A program made the translations under genes and the position numbers. Under the pieces are notes generated by a model that did no database searches, had not been told where the DNA came from, and saw nothing but the letters and a program-made list of their open reading frames with translations. Shown here piece after piece: positions 36,228 through 44,946 of a DNA stretch of 64,000 bases (position 1 is its first letter; the number at the start of each line of letters is the position of its first letter). The stretch comes from Dyella silvae (GTDB lineage Bacteria; Pseudomonadota; Gammaproteobacteria; Xanthomonadales; Rhodanobacteraceae), in assembly GCF_026421305.1 (NCBI RefSeq), contig NZ_JAPJBQ010000002.1, positions 434,001 through 498,000 of the forward strand. The letters run 5' to 3'.

Positions 36228-37321
36228 CAGTGGATCTCCCTCATGCCACCCGTGTTCCACACACGCGCAAGCGAGGTGTAGACGTGGCGCTTGTAGTTGT
36301 CGTTGTAGGGGCCATCCGTAGTCTGTCCGCCATCAACCGTGGTGCGCCCGAGGTTGTAGGTACGGCTATCTGTCCATCCGGCGGTGAAGTCGGTATTCCG
36401 AGACAGCACGCTGACGCGCACTGTGGTTACATTGGACCAATTGGTCACGGCATTGGCCCAGCTATACGTGGCCACACCGGTACATGTGGCGGAGTTATCG
36501 ATCGCAGGGTCGTCGACGTAGCAATCGGGTGACCCATTGCCATCCTGATCCACGCCGTAGCTGTAATGGATGTCCTGGATGCCCTCGACCAGGGACGATA
36601 CGGTCACCGCGCCACCGCTCAGTTCAGCCACCTTGAGTGTGGGAATGTTGTCGCTCGGCGAGCAGTTGTCGCAGGTGGAAAGGAAGTACGTGCGCACCAC
36701 GTATTGACGAAGTTCGGCGGCTTTGCCGTTGCAGGCCAGGGTCTGAAGACTGAAGTCCGTACTTACCTTGCTGAACACCAGGGGCACGGCATCGGTGCTG
36801 CACTGTGAAAGTTGCAGAAAGAAGTTCGTGCCATCCACGGCAGCCGAAACGTCTCCTGATACATAGCGGACCGTGAGCATTTCCGAGTTGGGAACCACGT
36901 TGTAGGTCGACAGACAGGCGGGCGTCGCGGCATTGATGGCCCGGCCAACAAGGCTGTTTGGCAACGTCACTCCACCGGTGGTGCCAAAGCCGAGTGTGGT
37001 TTGCGTCGTGGCACAAAGATCCGGGTTGCCATAGGTTGGTGAAGTCGGCAGCAGGCTGGCACGTCCGAAGAAGCCCGACATGGCGATGTCGCGCTGGATG
37101 GACTGGTTGGCGAAGCGGCCGTTCTCCACCTGGGCGGACGTTTTGCTGAATTCGTTGTGGTTTTTGCTATTTGCCACATACAACGTGCTCAGCGCCGCCA
37201 ACAGCACCAAGCCAATGGCCATCGCGATCATCAACTCGATCAGCGAAACGCCCTGTTGAGGGCGATACGCGCGTGGTGCCCCATGGCTCCGCGTGCATCC
37301 GTTTGAAGGTAGGCGTGTCAT
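36227..37321 (-). CDS. pilW: PilW, minor type IV pilin
   Basis: Protein of 364 residues with prepilin cleavage at QQG|VSLIELMIAMAIGLVLLAAL, retaining Glu5, and the PilW C-terminal domain (NSKNHNEFSKTSAQVENGRF; later LVEGIQDIHYSYGVD). Its size is typical of PilW. The start ATG 37321 overlaps the pilV stop (ATGA), and its own stop overlaps pilX. Together with PilV, PilX, FimT and PilE it primes pilus assembly and presents PilY1 at the tip. Confidence 0.92.
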   Translation of the reverse strand: MTRLPSNGCTRSHGAPRAYRPQQGVSLIELMIAMAIGLVLLAALSTLYVANSKNHNEFSKTSAQVENGRFANQSIQRDIAMSGFFGRASLLPTSPTYGNPDLCATTQTTLGFGTTGGVTLPNSLVGRAINAATPACLSTYNVVPNSEMLTVRYVSGDVSAAVDGTNFFLQLSQCSTDAVPLVFSKVSTDFSLQTLACNGKAAELRQYVVRTYFLSTCDNCSPSDNIPTLKVAELSGGAVTVSSLVEGIQDIHYSYGVDQDGNGSPDCYVDDPAIDNSATCTGVATYSWANAVTNWSNVTTVRVSVLSRNTDFTAGWTDSRTYNLGRTTVDGGQTTDGPYNDNYKRHVYTSLARVWNTGGMREIH

Positions 37322-37881
37322 GACGTGAGGTTGCCTATCTGGATTTTGACGCTGACGGCACGGCGTAAGGCATCGTTGGTGCCAAAGTTGCCTTTTCCAC
37401 AGGTGAGCGTGGGCGCGACAGTGGAGGTCAGGCCTTGCCAGGCGACGGTGATGCGATAGATGTTGTTGACCGGGTCGGTTTGGGCGATGCATCCCGTCGC
37501 ACCGATCATGGCGCCCACGTTGGTGGTGCCATTGACCTCGCTGGCACCTCGCAGCTCGCTTTGCCAGGCGGCCAGGTCGGCGTTAACCATGGCCTGTTGC
37601 GCTGCGGTGCTGGTCGCAACGATGTTGACGGTGCACGAGGGCAAGGTTTGTGTCGTGACCGTACCGGTGGCTCCATCGGAATAACAGGCTGCCACCTGGC
37701 GATTCGCATTCATGCGCGACACCATGTCCTGCACCAGGGTCAGCGCCTGTACGCGCTGAAACGACTCCATCTGATTGTGCGACGACTTCATCGACAAGCC
37801 GATCATGCCGAGCAGCGCTATCGCGGCGATGAAAATCGAGATCAGCACCTCGATCATCAACATGCCTCGCTGATGCTTCAT
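37318..37881 (-). CDS. pilV: PilV, minor type IV pilin
   Basis: Protein of 187 residues. A very short leader (MKHQRG) precedes the mature N-terminus MLMIEVLISIFIAAIALLGMIGL with Glu5, followed by MKSSHNQMESFQRVQALTLVQDMVSRMNANR, the PilV signature. It starts by a 4-base overlap with fimT and ends by a 4-base overlap with pilW, the central link of a translationally coupled chain. Confidence 0.92.
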   Translation of the reverse strand: MKHQRGMLMIEVLISIFIAAIALLGMIGLSMKSSHNQMESFQRVQALTLVQDMVSRMNANRQVAACYSDGATGTVTTQTLPSCTVNIVATSTAAQQAMVNADLAAWQSELRGASEVNGTTNVGAMIGATGCIAQTDPVNNIYRITVAWQGLTSTVAPTLTCGKGNFGTNDALRRAVSVKIQIGNLTS

Positions 37882-38351
37882 GAGCAGGCTCCCGTCAAGA
37901 TTTGGGCGCGCCCGGTGGCGCCGACTTTGACGCAAACGGGCTGCACACCCGTGATGGCCGTGGTGGGCTTGATGGTGAAGCTGACGTTCAAGGGCTGCTG
38001 CATGCGCCCATTGCCGCCGAACTGAAACTGGGTGTTCGCGTTGGTTTCGGTGATGGTGATGCCACTCAGGGCCGCTTCACTGCGAATGGCGGCAGCCGTT
38101 CCTGGCGCTACCGACCAGCCGGCATTCCAGCCCGCTGCATTGGCCGATACGTTGACCACCGTGTTGCGCTTGATGGCCTCGCTACGCGCAAGCGTGACGG
38201 TCGAAACAAGGTCAAGCGATGCATTCTTGATGCGCTGGCCGTTCAACATAGGAGCAAAGCTGGGGACGGCGAGCAGCGTCAAGATGACAACAATGGTCAC
38301 CGTGACCATCAGTTCGACCAATGTGAAGCCACTTTCGGACTGGGTACGCAT
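37878..38351 (-). CDS. fimT: FimT/FimU-like minor pilin (GspH-type)
   Basis: Pseudopilin of 157 residues: leader MRTQSESG, then FTLVELMVTVTIVVILTLLAVPSFAPML with Glu5, and the GspH/FimT domain with SLDLVSTVTLARSEAIKRN and a C-terminal Cys pair (QPVCVKVGATGRAQILTGAC). FimT-type pilins bind DNA in some competent Xanthomonadales and Legionella (literature knowledge); whether this one does cannot be read here. ATG 38351 is 4 bases after the pilE stop. Confidence 0.88.
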   Translation of the reverse strand: MRTQSESGFTLVELMVTVTIVVILTLLAVPSFAPMLNGQRIKNASLDLVSTVTLARSEAIKRNTVVNVSANAAGWNAGWSVAPGTAAAIRSEAALSGITITETNANTQFQFGGNGRMQQPLNVSFTIKPTTAITGVQPVCVKVGATGRAQILTGACS

Positions 38352-38355
38352 AGGC

Positions 38356-38838
38356 TTATTGCCAGCATTGAGTGACGGAGCCGCTGGCCGATTGGACGCC
38401 TTTGGTGCCGTCGTTGGCCAGCGTGAGGATGTTGCAGACCGTATCGCTGGCCTGGGGTCCGTTGGCCACGGGCGTGGCCGTGATGGTGTAGCTCGGCGGC
38501 GGACCGGAACTGGTCGCCACGGCGATCTTGTAGTTGGATGAGGTGCTGTCTGGCAGCGTGGCATACCCGAGCTGGGTCACGCTTGTGGTATAGGCGCGGT
38601 TGTCGATCAGAAACCGTTCCTGCGCCGCCGCCATGTCGAGCATGACGCCCTCGGCCGCATTGCGGTTACCGTGCATCACGTGGTTGTGATAGCTGGGAAG
38701 TGCAATCGCAGCCAGGATCGCGATTATCGCAACAACGATAATGAGTTCGATCAGCGTAAACCCGCGCGCCAACGATGCCCGATAGCGGGCTTTCGCGCAT
38801 GGCAGATCGAGTGGTACCCCAGAGTCGTCTCTCTTCAT
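38356..38838 (-). CDS. pilE: PilE, minor type IV pilin
   Basis: Prepilin-like protein of 160 residues. An unusually long, basic leader of about 26 residues precedes the cleavage site RG|FTLIELIIVVAIIAILAAIALPSYHNHVM, a canonical type IVa pilin N-terminus with Glu5. The body has AAAQERFLIDNRAYTTSVTQLGY and a disulfide-loop Cys pair (TVCNILTL, TQCW). It heads the minor-pilin operon here, whereas in Pseudomonas pilE is last. A good AAGGGGGGG ribosome site precedes ATG 38838. A minor pilin is favoured over PilA by context and by the TxxQLGY segment. Confidence 0.88.
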   Translation of the reverse strand: MKRDDSGVPLDLPCAKARYRASLARGFTLIELIIVVAIIAILAAIALPSYHNHVMHGNRNAAEGVMLDMAAAQERFLIDNRAYTTSVTQLGYATLPDSTSSNYKIAVATSSGPPPSYTITATPVANGPQASDTVCNILTLANDGTKGVQSASGSVTQCWQ

Positions 38839-39149
38839 TCGTCCCCCCCTTAAAAGGACTCCTGAATGGATGAGTTGACGATCCTCCCTGATCTTCTTGT
38901 GACACCTAGCCGGCGCCTTGATGGCGCCTACGTTGGGTAAGCGCCATGGGTGAGCAGTCTGTCACAGGTAACGCGCTTTTGGCACTGGACAAAGCGATAT
39001 AACCGAAACGTCTATTTGGCTAAATGCGATCTGACGCACAGTTGTTGCGTGAATAGACAAGCATTCGCCGTGCCAAGATGGCGTCAAATTTTTGTCACCA
39101 GCGGCGCCTCGCTGGCCTAAGGGGATGGGCGCCTGGTGGTTGCGGGGCC
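38839..39149. other. Regulatory gap upstream of pilE
   Basis: This stretch of 311 bases holds no gene I can support. It contains the candidate sigma-54 promoter at 39059-39075 for the pilE operon, a leader of about 200 bases, and the end of the RegA-like regulator gene at 39150. The first 100 bases before the regulator stop are AT-richer than the surroundings. Confidence 0.6.
39059..39075 (-). promoter_or_regulatory. Candidate sigma-54 promoter of the minor-pilin operon
   Basis: On the minus strand the sequence reads TGGCAC-GGCGA-ATGCTT. This matches the sigma-54 consensus TGGCAC-N5-TTGCW at all but one position, with GG and GC at the required spacing. Transcription would start near 39048 and run into pilE after a leader of about 210 bases. 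RpoN control of type IV pilus genes is known in Pseudomonas and Xanthomonas. Confidence 0.55.
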
Positions 39150-39713
39150 TCAGTCCTCGCTATCCGGGCGTTCCCGTACCGGATGCTTGCTCAGCTTGCG
39201 CTGCAGCGTGCGGCGATGCATGCCGAGGCGGCGGGCGGTTTCGGAGATGTTGCCGTCGCATTCGGTGAGTACGCGCTGGATGTGTTCCCACTCCAGGCGG
39301 CGTAGGGCGAGCGGTGCCTCCGGCGCGTCGATCACTTCGTCGTCAGCGCCCTGGGTGTCGCCGTCGAGCAGGGCCCGAACCACCGCATCGGCGTCTACCG
39401 GCTTGGCGAGGTAATCGTGGGCGCCGCGCTTGATAGCCTCCACGGCGGTGGCAATCGATGCGTAGCCGGTGAGCAGCAGCACGCGGATCTCCGGTACCAG
39501 CGCCTGGAGTTCCGGGATCAATCGCAGGCCATTTTCCTCGCCTAGCTTCAGGTCGAGTACGCAGTAGCGTGGCTGGTGGCGACGGGTGAGGGCGCGTGCC
39601 TCGTCGGCATTGCTGGCGGTGATGACTTCAAAGCCGCGCGAGCTCAGGGCGCGTGCCAGCACGCGGGCAAACGTGGCGTCGTCGTCGATGATCAGAAGTT
39701 GCTGGTCGCTCAT
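39150..39713 (-). CDS. RegA/ActR/PrrA-like redox response regulator
   Basis: Regulator of 187 residues: receiver with LLIIDDDATF pocket, Asp54 in CVLDLKLGEENGLRLIPEL, LLLTGYASIATAVEAIKRGAHDYLAKPVDAD, then an acidic linker and a Fis-type helix-turn-helix (HIQRVLTECDGNISETARRLGMHRRTLQRKLSK). This domain layout and the highly conserved HTH define the RegA/PrrA/RoxR family, which controls respiration and redox genes. Its partner kinase lies 99 bases upstream in the same orientation. A short CACATG/CATGTG palindrome lies in that gap. Confidence 0.92.
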   Translation of the reverse strand: MSDQQLLIIDDDATFARVLARALSSRGFEVITASNADEARALTRRHQPRYCVLDLKLGEENGLRLIPELQALVPEIRVLLLTGYASIATAVEAIKRGAHDYLAKPVDADAVVRALLDGDTQGADDEVIDAPEAPLALRRLEWEHIQRVLTECDGNISETARRLGMHRRTLQRKLSKHPVRERPDSED

Positions 39714-39812
39714 GGGGGTCTCCGCGGCTCAGGGCCGGTCGCACCTATTTTGGGCGCTGCGACAACGCATTCACATGTGGCCATGTGCCACTGTGGCTAT
39801 CCGCCGCATTGA

Positions 39813-41084
39813 TTATGACGCGGCGATCACCGACAAGGGCAGGCGCAGGCGCATCTGCGCCCCGCTGCCGGTATTGGTGGCGATCAGCTCACCCTCCAGG
39901 CGTTCGGCCGTGGCCTCAGCTAATGCCAGGCCAATGCCCAACCCGGTCAGTTTCTGCGACTGGCCGAGTACGGACAGCTCGTCGGTATCGGAAAAGCCGG
40001 GGCCGTGGTCGGCCACGATGAGCTCCAACCAACCGCTGTCACGCCTTACCGTCAGTGCCACGGCCTGCGATTGCTTCAGGGCCGACGCATCGGCAGCGTT
40101 GTTCAGCAGGTTGAGCAGGGCATGACGCAACCCGGGTGGGGTGCGGAGCACGGTGCGGGCGGCCTCCTGATCGAGGGCCAGGGCAAGGTCGGCTTCCGGC
40201 CGCAGCAATTGGAAGCGCTCCAGGCAACCGTGAATGAAGCTGTCGACGGTGAGCTGTTCGGGCTCCTGGGACAGCTGCGCTTTGCCGAAGGCCACCATCT
40301 CGCGAAGAATGGTCCGGCACCGATCCACCTGCCCCTCGAGCAGGGTCAGATCATCCGACAGCGCGGTGTCGGTGGCATGTTCGCGGCGCAGCTCGGGCAG
40401 CAGGGTGCGCATGGTCGCCAGCGGGGTATTCAGCTCGTGGGCCGCGCCGGCCGCTTGCGTGGCAATGGCAAGAATGCCTTCGTCCCGCAGGGCGCGTTCG
40501 CGCACGCGCTGCACTTCCAGTTGCTGCAGCCGCACGGCGCGTGCCAGTCGGTTGATAAAGAAACCCAGCAGCACTGCCATGATCACGAAGTTCACGCCCA
40601 TGCCCAGCACGTGCAGGGAAAAGCCACCCGTGGAATGCATGGACACCGGCAGGGGCACGTTCCAGAACAACAAGACGGCGTAGGCCGCGCCCACCAGCGC
40701 CGCGACTGCCAGCACGGCATTCACCGACAGCGCGGCAGCACTCAACGCGATGGGAACGAGCAGCAGGGTGATGAATGGATTGCTCGCGCCACCGGTGAAA
40801 TGCAGCAAGTAGCCAAGCACGAGCGTGTCGATACCCACGTGCAGGATGGTTTCCCACTGGCGGATGGGCCACGGTTGGGCGAGTCGCCAGGCGGCGAATA
40901 CCGCAAAGACAGCCAGCAGCCCGATACCCACCATCAACGGTAGCAGGGGGATATCCAGCCTCATCCAGAGGGCGCAAACCAGGACGGCAGTGCTTTGGCC
41001 GGCGATGGCACAGATACGCAGCCAGGCAAGGCTGCGAAAGAGGGTGCGAGGGCCGATGCGTTGCTGCGAAGTGGGGCGTTTCAT
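39813..41084 (-). CDS. RegB/PrrB-like redox sensor histidine kinase
   Basis: Kinase of 423 residues with six hydrophobic segments and the ubiquinone-binding box GGASNPF between helices. The H box is AAGAAHELNTPLATMR (His216) and the redox-active cysteine of the family corresponds to Cys256 in QVDRCRTILREM. The ATPase domain is intact (LLNLLNNAADAS, VADHGPGFSD, GLGIGLALAEATAERLEG). ATG 41084 (MKRPTSQQRIGP) fits family length; a farther ATG at 41144 is less likely. It should sense quinone redox state and phosphorylate the adjacent RegA-like regulator. Confidence 0.93.
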   Translation of the reverse strand: MKRPTSQQRIGPRTLFRSLAWLRICAIAGQSTAVLVCALWMRLDIPLLPLMVGIGLLAVFAVFAAWRLAQPWPIRQWETILHVGIDTLVLGYLLHFTGGASNPFITLLLVPIALSAAALSVNAVLAVAALVGAAYAVLLFWNVPLPVSMHSTGGFSLHVLGMGVNFVIMAVLLGFFINRLARAVRLQQLEVQRVRERALRDEGILAIATQAAGAAHELNTPLATMRTLLPELRREHATDTALSDDLTLLEGQVDRCRTILREMVAFGKAQLSQEPEQLTVDSFIHGCLERFQLLRPEADLALALDQEAARTVLRTPPGLRHALLNLLNNAADASALKQSQAVALTVRRDSGWLELIVADHGPGFSDTDELSVLGQSQKLTGLGIGLALAEATAERLEGELIATNTGSGAQMRLRLPLSVIAAS

Positions 41085-41203
41085 GGCCGGGATACTAGCC
41101 GGTTTGTACCAAGGCCCCCGAGCCAGCATGGGGCGGTGCGTCACTATGGACCCTGCGGGTGCTCCAGAACGAACTCGCCCCGACGAGCGGGGCGAGTGGG
41201 GGG

Positions 41204-42736
41204 TCAGATTTCTTCGCTGTGCACGGCCGGTAGTGGCGTATGCACCTCGGCGTGGCTGCGCGATAGGCGGCGCATCAGCGGCAACATGACCACCGCAATG
41301 ACGGTGCAGGCCACACCCACAATGCCGAGCTTATTGAACAGGCTGACGTAGATGTTGAGCGACTCGACCGGGCTGCTGATGTTCTCCGGCATGGCGGCGA
41401 GGTTGGCCACCACACTACCCAGGTACTGCGAAATGCCCACGGCCACGTAGTACGCGCCCATCATGAAGCCACCCATGCGAGCGGGTACATAGCGGGCAAT
41501 CATCGCCAGACCCAGGCCGCTGACCAGTAGTTCGCCGAGCGAGTACAGGCCGTAACCCCAGACCATGGTCCAGGACGACACCTGGCCGTCGACGGCACTC
41601 AGTGCGCCGAAGCCATACATAAAGAAGCCCAGTGCTACGGCGGCGAAGCCCAGAGCGAACTTGGCGGCCACCGACGGGTCTTTACCGGCGCGGCCCAGCG
41701 TGTTGTAGATGAACACCAGCACCGGGCTCAGGATCACGATCCAGATCGCGTTGAGGTTCTGGTACTGCTCCGGAATCCAGTTGAACAGATGGAAGCCGAA
41801 CACGTCGAACGAGAGGTTCACGTTCTTCTGTGCAAACAGATTCAACGACGTTGCCATCTGCGCATAGAAGATAAAAAAGAAGATCGTCTGCACGGTGAGT
41901 ACCAGTGCGGCGATCAGGCCGGCGCGTTCGCTCTTTTCGGCGCCGCGGATCAGGTGCGCAAAGATGCCCAGAATCACGATGCCGGCAAGGTACACGCAGA
42001 TCTTCGCCGCCAGCAGGCTCTGCAGAATAAAGGCGGCGACAAACACGAGAACCAGCGACGCGAAAAACAATGCCAGCGCGCGCTTGAATTGCACCGGATG
42101 ATCGTCTGCCGGCGAGCCGATGTGCGCCAGCGTGCGCTGCATCAGCGAGTAGTTGATCAGGCCTAGAGCAAGGCCGACGGCGCAGGAGCCAAAGGCGGTA
42201 TGCCAGCCCATGGCATCGCCGTAATGCTCGCCGACGTAGTTGCGGATCCACGGCGTTGCCGTCATCGACACCATCGAGCCAACGTTCACTGCCATGTAGT
42301 AGATGGTGAATGCGCTGTCGATGCGCACGTCATCGCCTTCATAGATCTTGCGCACCAGATTGCCGGCGTTGGGCTTGAAGAAGCCGTTGCCCACAATGAT
42401 CACGCCCAGCGCGCAATACAGCAGCGTCGGATTGTTGGAGGGAATCCACAACATGGCGTAGCCGAGCGTCAACACCACCGCACCGGTCAGCATGGTGCGC
42501 CGCGTACCAATGAGCTTGTCGCCCACCCAGCCGCCGATGGCGGGTGTGGCATAGATCAATGCTGCGGCTGCGCCCCAGACCAGATTGGCTTTGGTGTCGA
42601 TAAAGCCGAGTTTCTTCATCATGTAGGTGACCATGAGCACCTGCATGCCGTAGAAGCCGAAGCGCTCCCACATTTCGATCAGAAAGACGGTGTAGAACGA
42701 GCGGCTCTGGGAGACCGGCGGATTCGGGGTTGCCAT
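41204..42736 (-). CDS. POT/PTR2-family proton-dependent oligopeptide transporter
   Basis: Transporter of 510 residues with about 13-14 membrane helices. The N-terminal proton-coupling motif is EMWERFGFYGMQVLMVTYM, and the PTR2 signatures GNGFFKPNAGNLVRKIY and FTIYYMAVNVGSMVS are present. It imports di- and tripeptides with protons. The insertion of extra helices between the two six-helix bundles is typical of bacterial members. It is monocistronic, divergent from dgkA; a 120-base gap separates it from the RegB gene. Confidence 0.92.
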   Translation of the reverse strand: MATPNPPVSQSRSFYTVFLIEMWERFGFYGMQVLMVTYMMKKLGFIDTKANLVWGAAAALIYATPAIGGWVGDKLIGTRRTMLTGAVVLTLGYAMLWIPSNNPTLLYCALGVIIVGNGFFKPNAGNLVRKIYEGDDVRIDSAFTIYYMAVNVGSMVSMTATPWIRNYVGEHYGDAMGWHTAFGSCAVGLALGLINYSLMQRTLAHIGSPADDHPVQFKRALALFFASLVLVFVAAFILQSLLAAKICVYLAGIVILGIFAHLIRGAEKSERAGLIAALVLTVQTIFFFIFYAQMATSLNLFAQKNVNLSFDVFGFHLFNWIPEQYQNLNAIWIVILSPVLVFIYNTLGRAGKDPSVAAKFALGFAAVALGFFMYGFGALSAVDGQVSSWTMVWGYGLYSLGELLVSGLGLAMIARYVPARMGGFMMGAYYVAVGISQYLGSVVANLAAMPENISSPVESLNIYVSLFNKLGIVGVACTVIAVVMLPLMRRLSRSHAEVHTPLPAVHSEEI

Positions 42737-42970
42737 TCAATTGTCCGTACTACGGTTCATACAACGACCGCGTCGCGGCCGGCTTGCGCAACCCGGAATG
42801 GGGTCACAAAGTGGTCAAGGGTAACGCATCTGTCATACAGGCCACGTTGCGCTGCCGCACGCAGAAACCTGCGTTTCAGGCGCCACTGAGAGGCTCGCTG
42901 TGGCATGATTCGCCGCTTATGCCCTCAGCCTGGGGGCGCGGCCGTGCCGCACGTTAGAGAGGACGACACC

Positions 42971-43342
42971 ATGGCCGCCACCGGTTTCCGCGGGCCCCGG
43001 CAAATCTGGAACGCCTTCAAGTGGTCCATGAAGGGGCTGCGGGCGGGCTGGCGCCATGAGGCTTCGTTCCGGCTCGAGGTGTGCCTTGCCGTTGTGCTGG
43101 TGCCGCTGGGCTTGTGGGTGGGCAACGGGCCTCTGGAAAAAATCGCGCTGGTGCTGCCCCCGATCCTGGTGCTGTCCGCCGAGCTGCTGAACTCTGCGGT
43201 CGAAGCGGTGGTGGATAAGGTCAGTCCGGAGTTCCACGAGCTGGCGGGGCGTGCCAAAGACATGGGGTCAGCCGCGGTGTTCCTCCTGCTGATGCTGACG
43301 GCGTTGAGCTGGGGGCTGATCCTCTGGCCGCGTTGGTTCTGA
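42971..43342 (+). CDS. dgkA: DgkA, diacylglycerol kinase
   Basis: Membrane kinase of 123 residues with three helices. Conserved elements are WNAFKWSMKGLRAGWRHEASFRLEV and the catalytic segment LSAELLNSAVEAVVDKVSPEFHELAGRAKDMGSAAVFLLL, with the metal/catalytic Glu residues. It phosphorylates diacylglycerol for phospholipid recycling. ATG 42971 is preceded by AGAGAGG; an upstream in-frame ATG at 42905 would add an unconserved N-terminus. lemA begins 90 bases later. Confidence 0.95.
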   Translation: MAATGFRGPRQIWNAFKWSMKGLRAGWRHEASFRLEVCLAVVLVPLGLWVGNGPLEKIALVLPPILVLSAELLNSAVEAVVDKVSPEFHELAGRAKDMGSAAVFLLLMLTALSWGLILWPRWF

Positions 43343-43432
43343 CATCCCATTTGGTCAGACGTGCCGATCGCAAGATTGCGCCGGTCGCAGCGGAATGCTG
43401 CAATGGTGGCTCCACCGGAATGGAGCACCCTC

Positions 43433-44050
43433 ATGAAACTTCTTCGTGTCCTCGCATTGCTGCTGGTCGTTGCCGGCCTTTCGGGGTGTGGCTATAACGC
43501 CATCCAGCGCCAGGACGAGGCGGTCAAGGCCGCATGGTCCGAGGTGCTCAACCAATACCAGCGGCGCGCAGATCTGGTGCCCAACCTGGTGAATACGGTG
43601 AAGGGCTACGCCCAGCACGAAGAGAAAGTGCTCACCGAGGTGACCAATGCGCGCGCCAAGGTAGGAAGTGCGCAGCTGTCCACCGACGATCTGAATGATC
43701 CGGCGAAGCTCAAGCAGTTCCAGGCGGCACAGGGCGAGCTATCCAGCGCGCTGTCGCGTCTGATGGTGGTCAGCGAAAACTACCCGCAGCTCAAGGCCGA
43801 CGGTCTGTTCCAGAATCTGCAGGCACAGCTGGAGGGCACCGAGAACCGCATCACTGTAGCGCGCAATCGCTACGTGAAATCGGTGCAGGACTATAACTCG
43901 ATGATCCGCACCTTCCCGAACAACCTGACCGCGAAGATGTTTGGTTATCAGGTGAAGCCGAATTTCTCGGTCGACAACGAGAAGGCCATTTCCACTGCGC
44001 CGACCGTCAACTTCGGCACGACACCGGCACCTGCTGCCTCGGCACACTGA
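43433..44050 (+). CDS. lemA: LemA-family lipoprotein
   Basis: Protein of 205 residues with a lipoprotein signal (MKLLRVLALLLVVAGLSGC, lipobox LSGC) and the LemA helical core: QRQDEAVKAAWSEVLNQYQRRADLVPNLVNTVKGYAQHEE, ARAKVGSAQL and GTENRITVARNRYVKSVQDYN. The function of LemA is poorly defined; it is commonly coupled to TPM-domain genes, as here. ATG 43433 gives the signal sequence directly. The next gene begins one base after its stop. Confidence 0.92.
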   Translation: MKLLRVLALLLVVAGLSGCGYNAIQRQDEAVKAAWSEVLNQYQRRADLVPNLVNTVKGYAQHEEKVLTEVTNARAKVGSAQLSTDDLNDPAKLKQFQAAQGELSSALSRLMVVSENYPQLKADGLFQNLQAQLEGTENRITVARNRYVKSVQDYNSMIRTFPNNLTAKMFGYQVKPNFSVDNEKAISTAPTVNFGTTPAPAASAH

Positions 44051-44051
44051 C

Positions 44052-44945
44052 ATGATGCGGCGCATGGCGCGTCTGCTGGCGACACTGGCGATAGCGTTGC
44101 TGTCGCCCGTAGGGCTACATGCGGAAGACATGCCCAAGGTTCCCACGCTGACCCGGCACGTCACTGACCAGACGGGCACGCTGACGCCGCAACAGCTGGA
44201 TCAGCTGGACGCGCAGCTGGTATCGCTGGAGAAAACCAAGGGCGCGCAAGTGGTCGTGCTGATGGTACCCACGACGCAACCACAGGACATTGCCGAATAC
44301 TCGCTGTCCGTGGCTGAGGCGAACAAGATTGGCCGCAAGGGCACGGACGACGGGCTGCTGTTGCTGGTGGCCAAGAATGATCGCCGTGTGCGCATAGAGG
44401 TGGGTTATGGCCTCGAAGGGGCGGTGCCTGATGCGGCCACGGCCCGCATCATTCGCGAATACATCGCACCGAAATTCCGCACGAATGATTACTACGGCGG
44501 CATCGGTGACGCCGTGGGGGCACTGACCAAGCTGGTGAACGGCGAAGCATTGCCGCCGCCAGTCGAGAGCGGTAATCGCGAGCGGCGTGGTTCCCATTTT
44601 GGCAATGTGTTGCTGATCGGCGTGTTCGTGGCGTTCTTTCTGCGTGGCATCTTTGGACGCTCCGCCATATGGCTACGCACACCGCTAGGTGCGGCCATTA
44701 CCGGTGGTCTGCTCTGGTTGTTGGCCGCATCCGTTGGGGTGGGCATCATGGGTGCCCTAATCGGCGGTGTGTTGATGTTGCTGCCGACGGGAACGGGTCG
44801 ATCCATTGGTGGCGGCGGCTGGGGAGGTTTTGGTGGCTTCGGCGGCGGTGGCTTCGGTGGAGGCGGCGGCTTTGGCGGTGGCGGTGGAGGTTTCAGCGGC
44901 GGCGGTGGCAGTTTCGGCGGCGGTGGTTCGTCAGGGAGCTGGTGA
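44052..44945 (+). CDS. YgcG-like TPM-domain membrane protein with a Gly-rich tail
   Basis: Protein of 297 residues: signal peptide (to about LHAED), TPM_phosphatase domain (HVTDQTGTLTPQQLDQLDAQLVSLEKTKGAQVVVLMVPTTQ...; GTDDGLLLLVAKNDRRVRIEVGYGLEG), two membrane helices around 190-250 and a C-terminal tail made almost only of Gly, Phe, Ser and Trp (GGGGWGGFGGFGG and similar). This is the usual plan of YgcG proteins encoded next to LemA. Two consecutive ATGs (44052, 44055) could each start it. Possible role in envelope or Psb27-like membrane-protein repair is only inferred from the family. Confidence 0.88.
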   Translation: MMRRMARLLATLAIALLSPVGLHAEDMPKVPTLTRHVTDQTGTLTPQQLDQLDAQLVSLEKTKGAQVVVLMVPTTQPQDIAEYSLSVAEANKIGRKGTDDGLLLLVAKNDRRVRIEVGYGLEGAVPDAATARIIREYIAPKFRTNDYYGGIGDAVGALTKLVNGEALPPPVESGNRERRGSHFGNVLLIGVFVAFFLRGIFGRSAIWLRTPLGAAITGGLLWLLAASVGVGIMGALIGGVLMLLPTGTGRSIGGGGWGGFGGFGGGGFGGGGGFGGGGGGFSGGGGSFGGGGSSGSW

Positions 44946-44946
44946 C

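Noticed and set aside
38991-39010. Possible plus-strand sigma-54 site near TGGCACTGGACAAAGC
   Set aside because: The GC pair is one base too far from the GG pair and no plus-strand gene follows.
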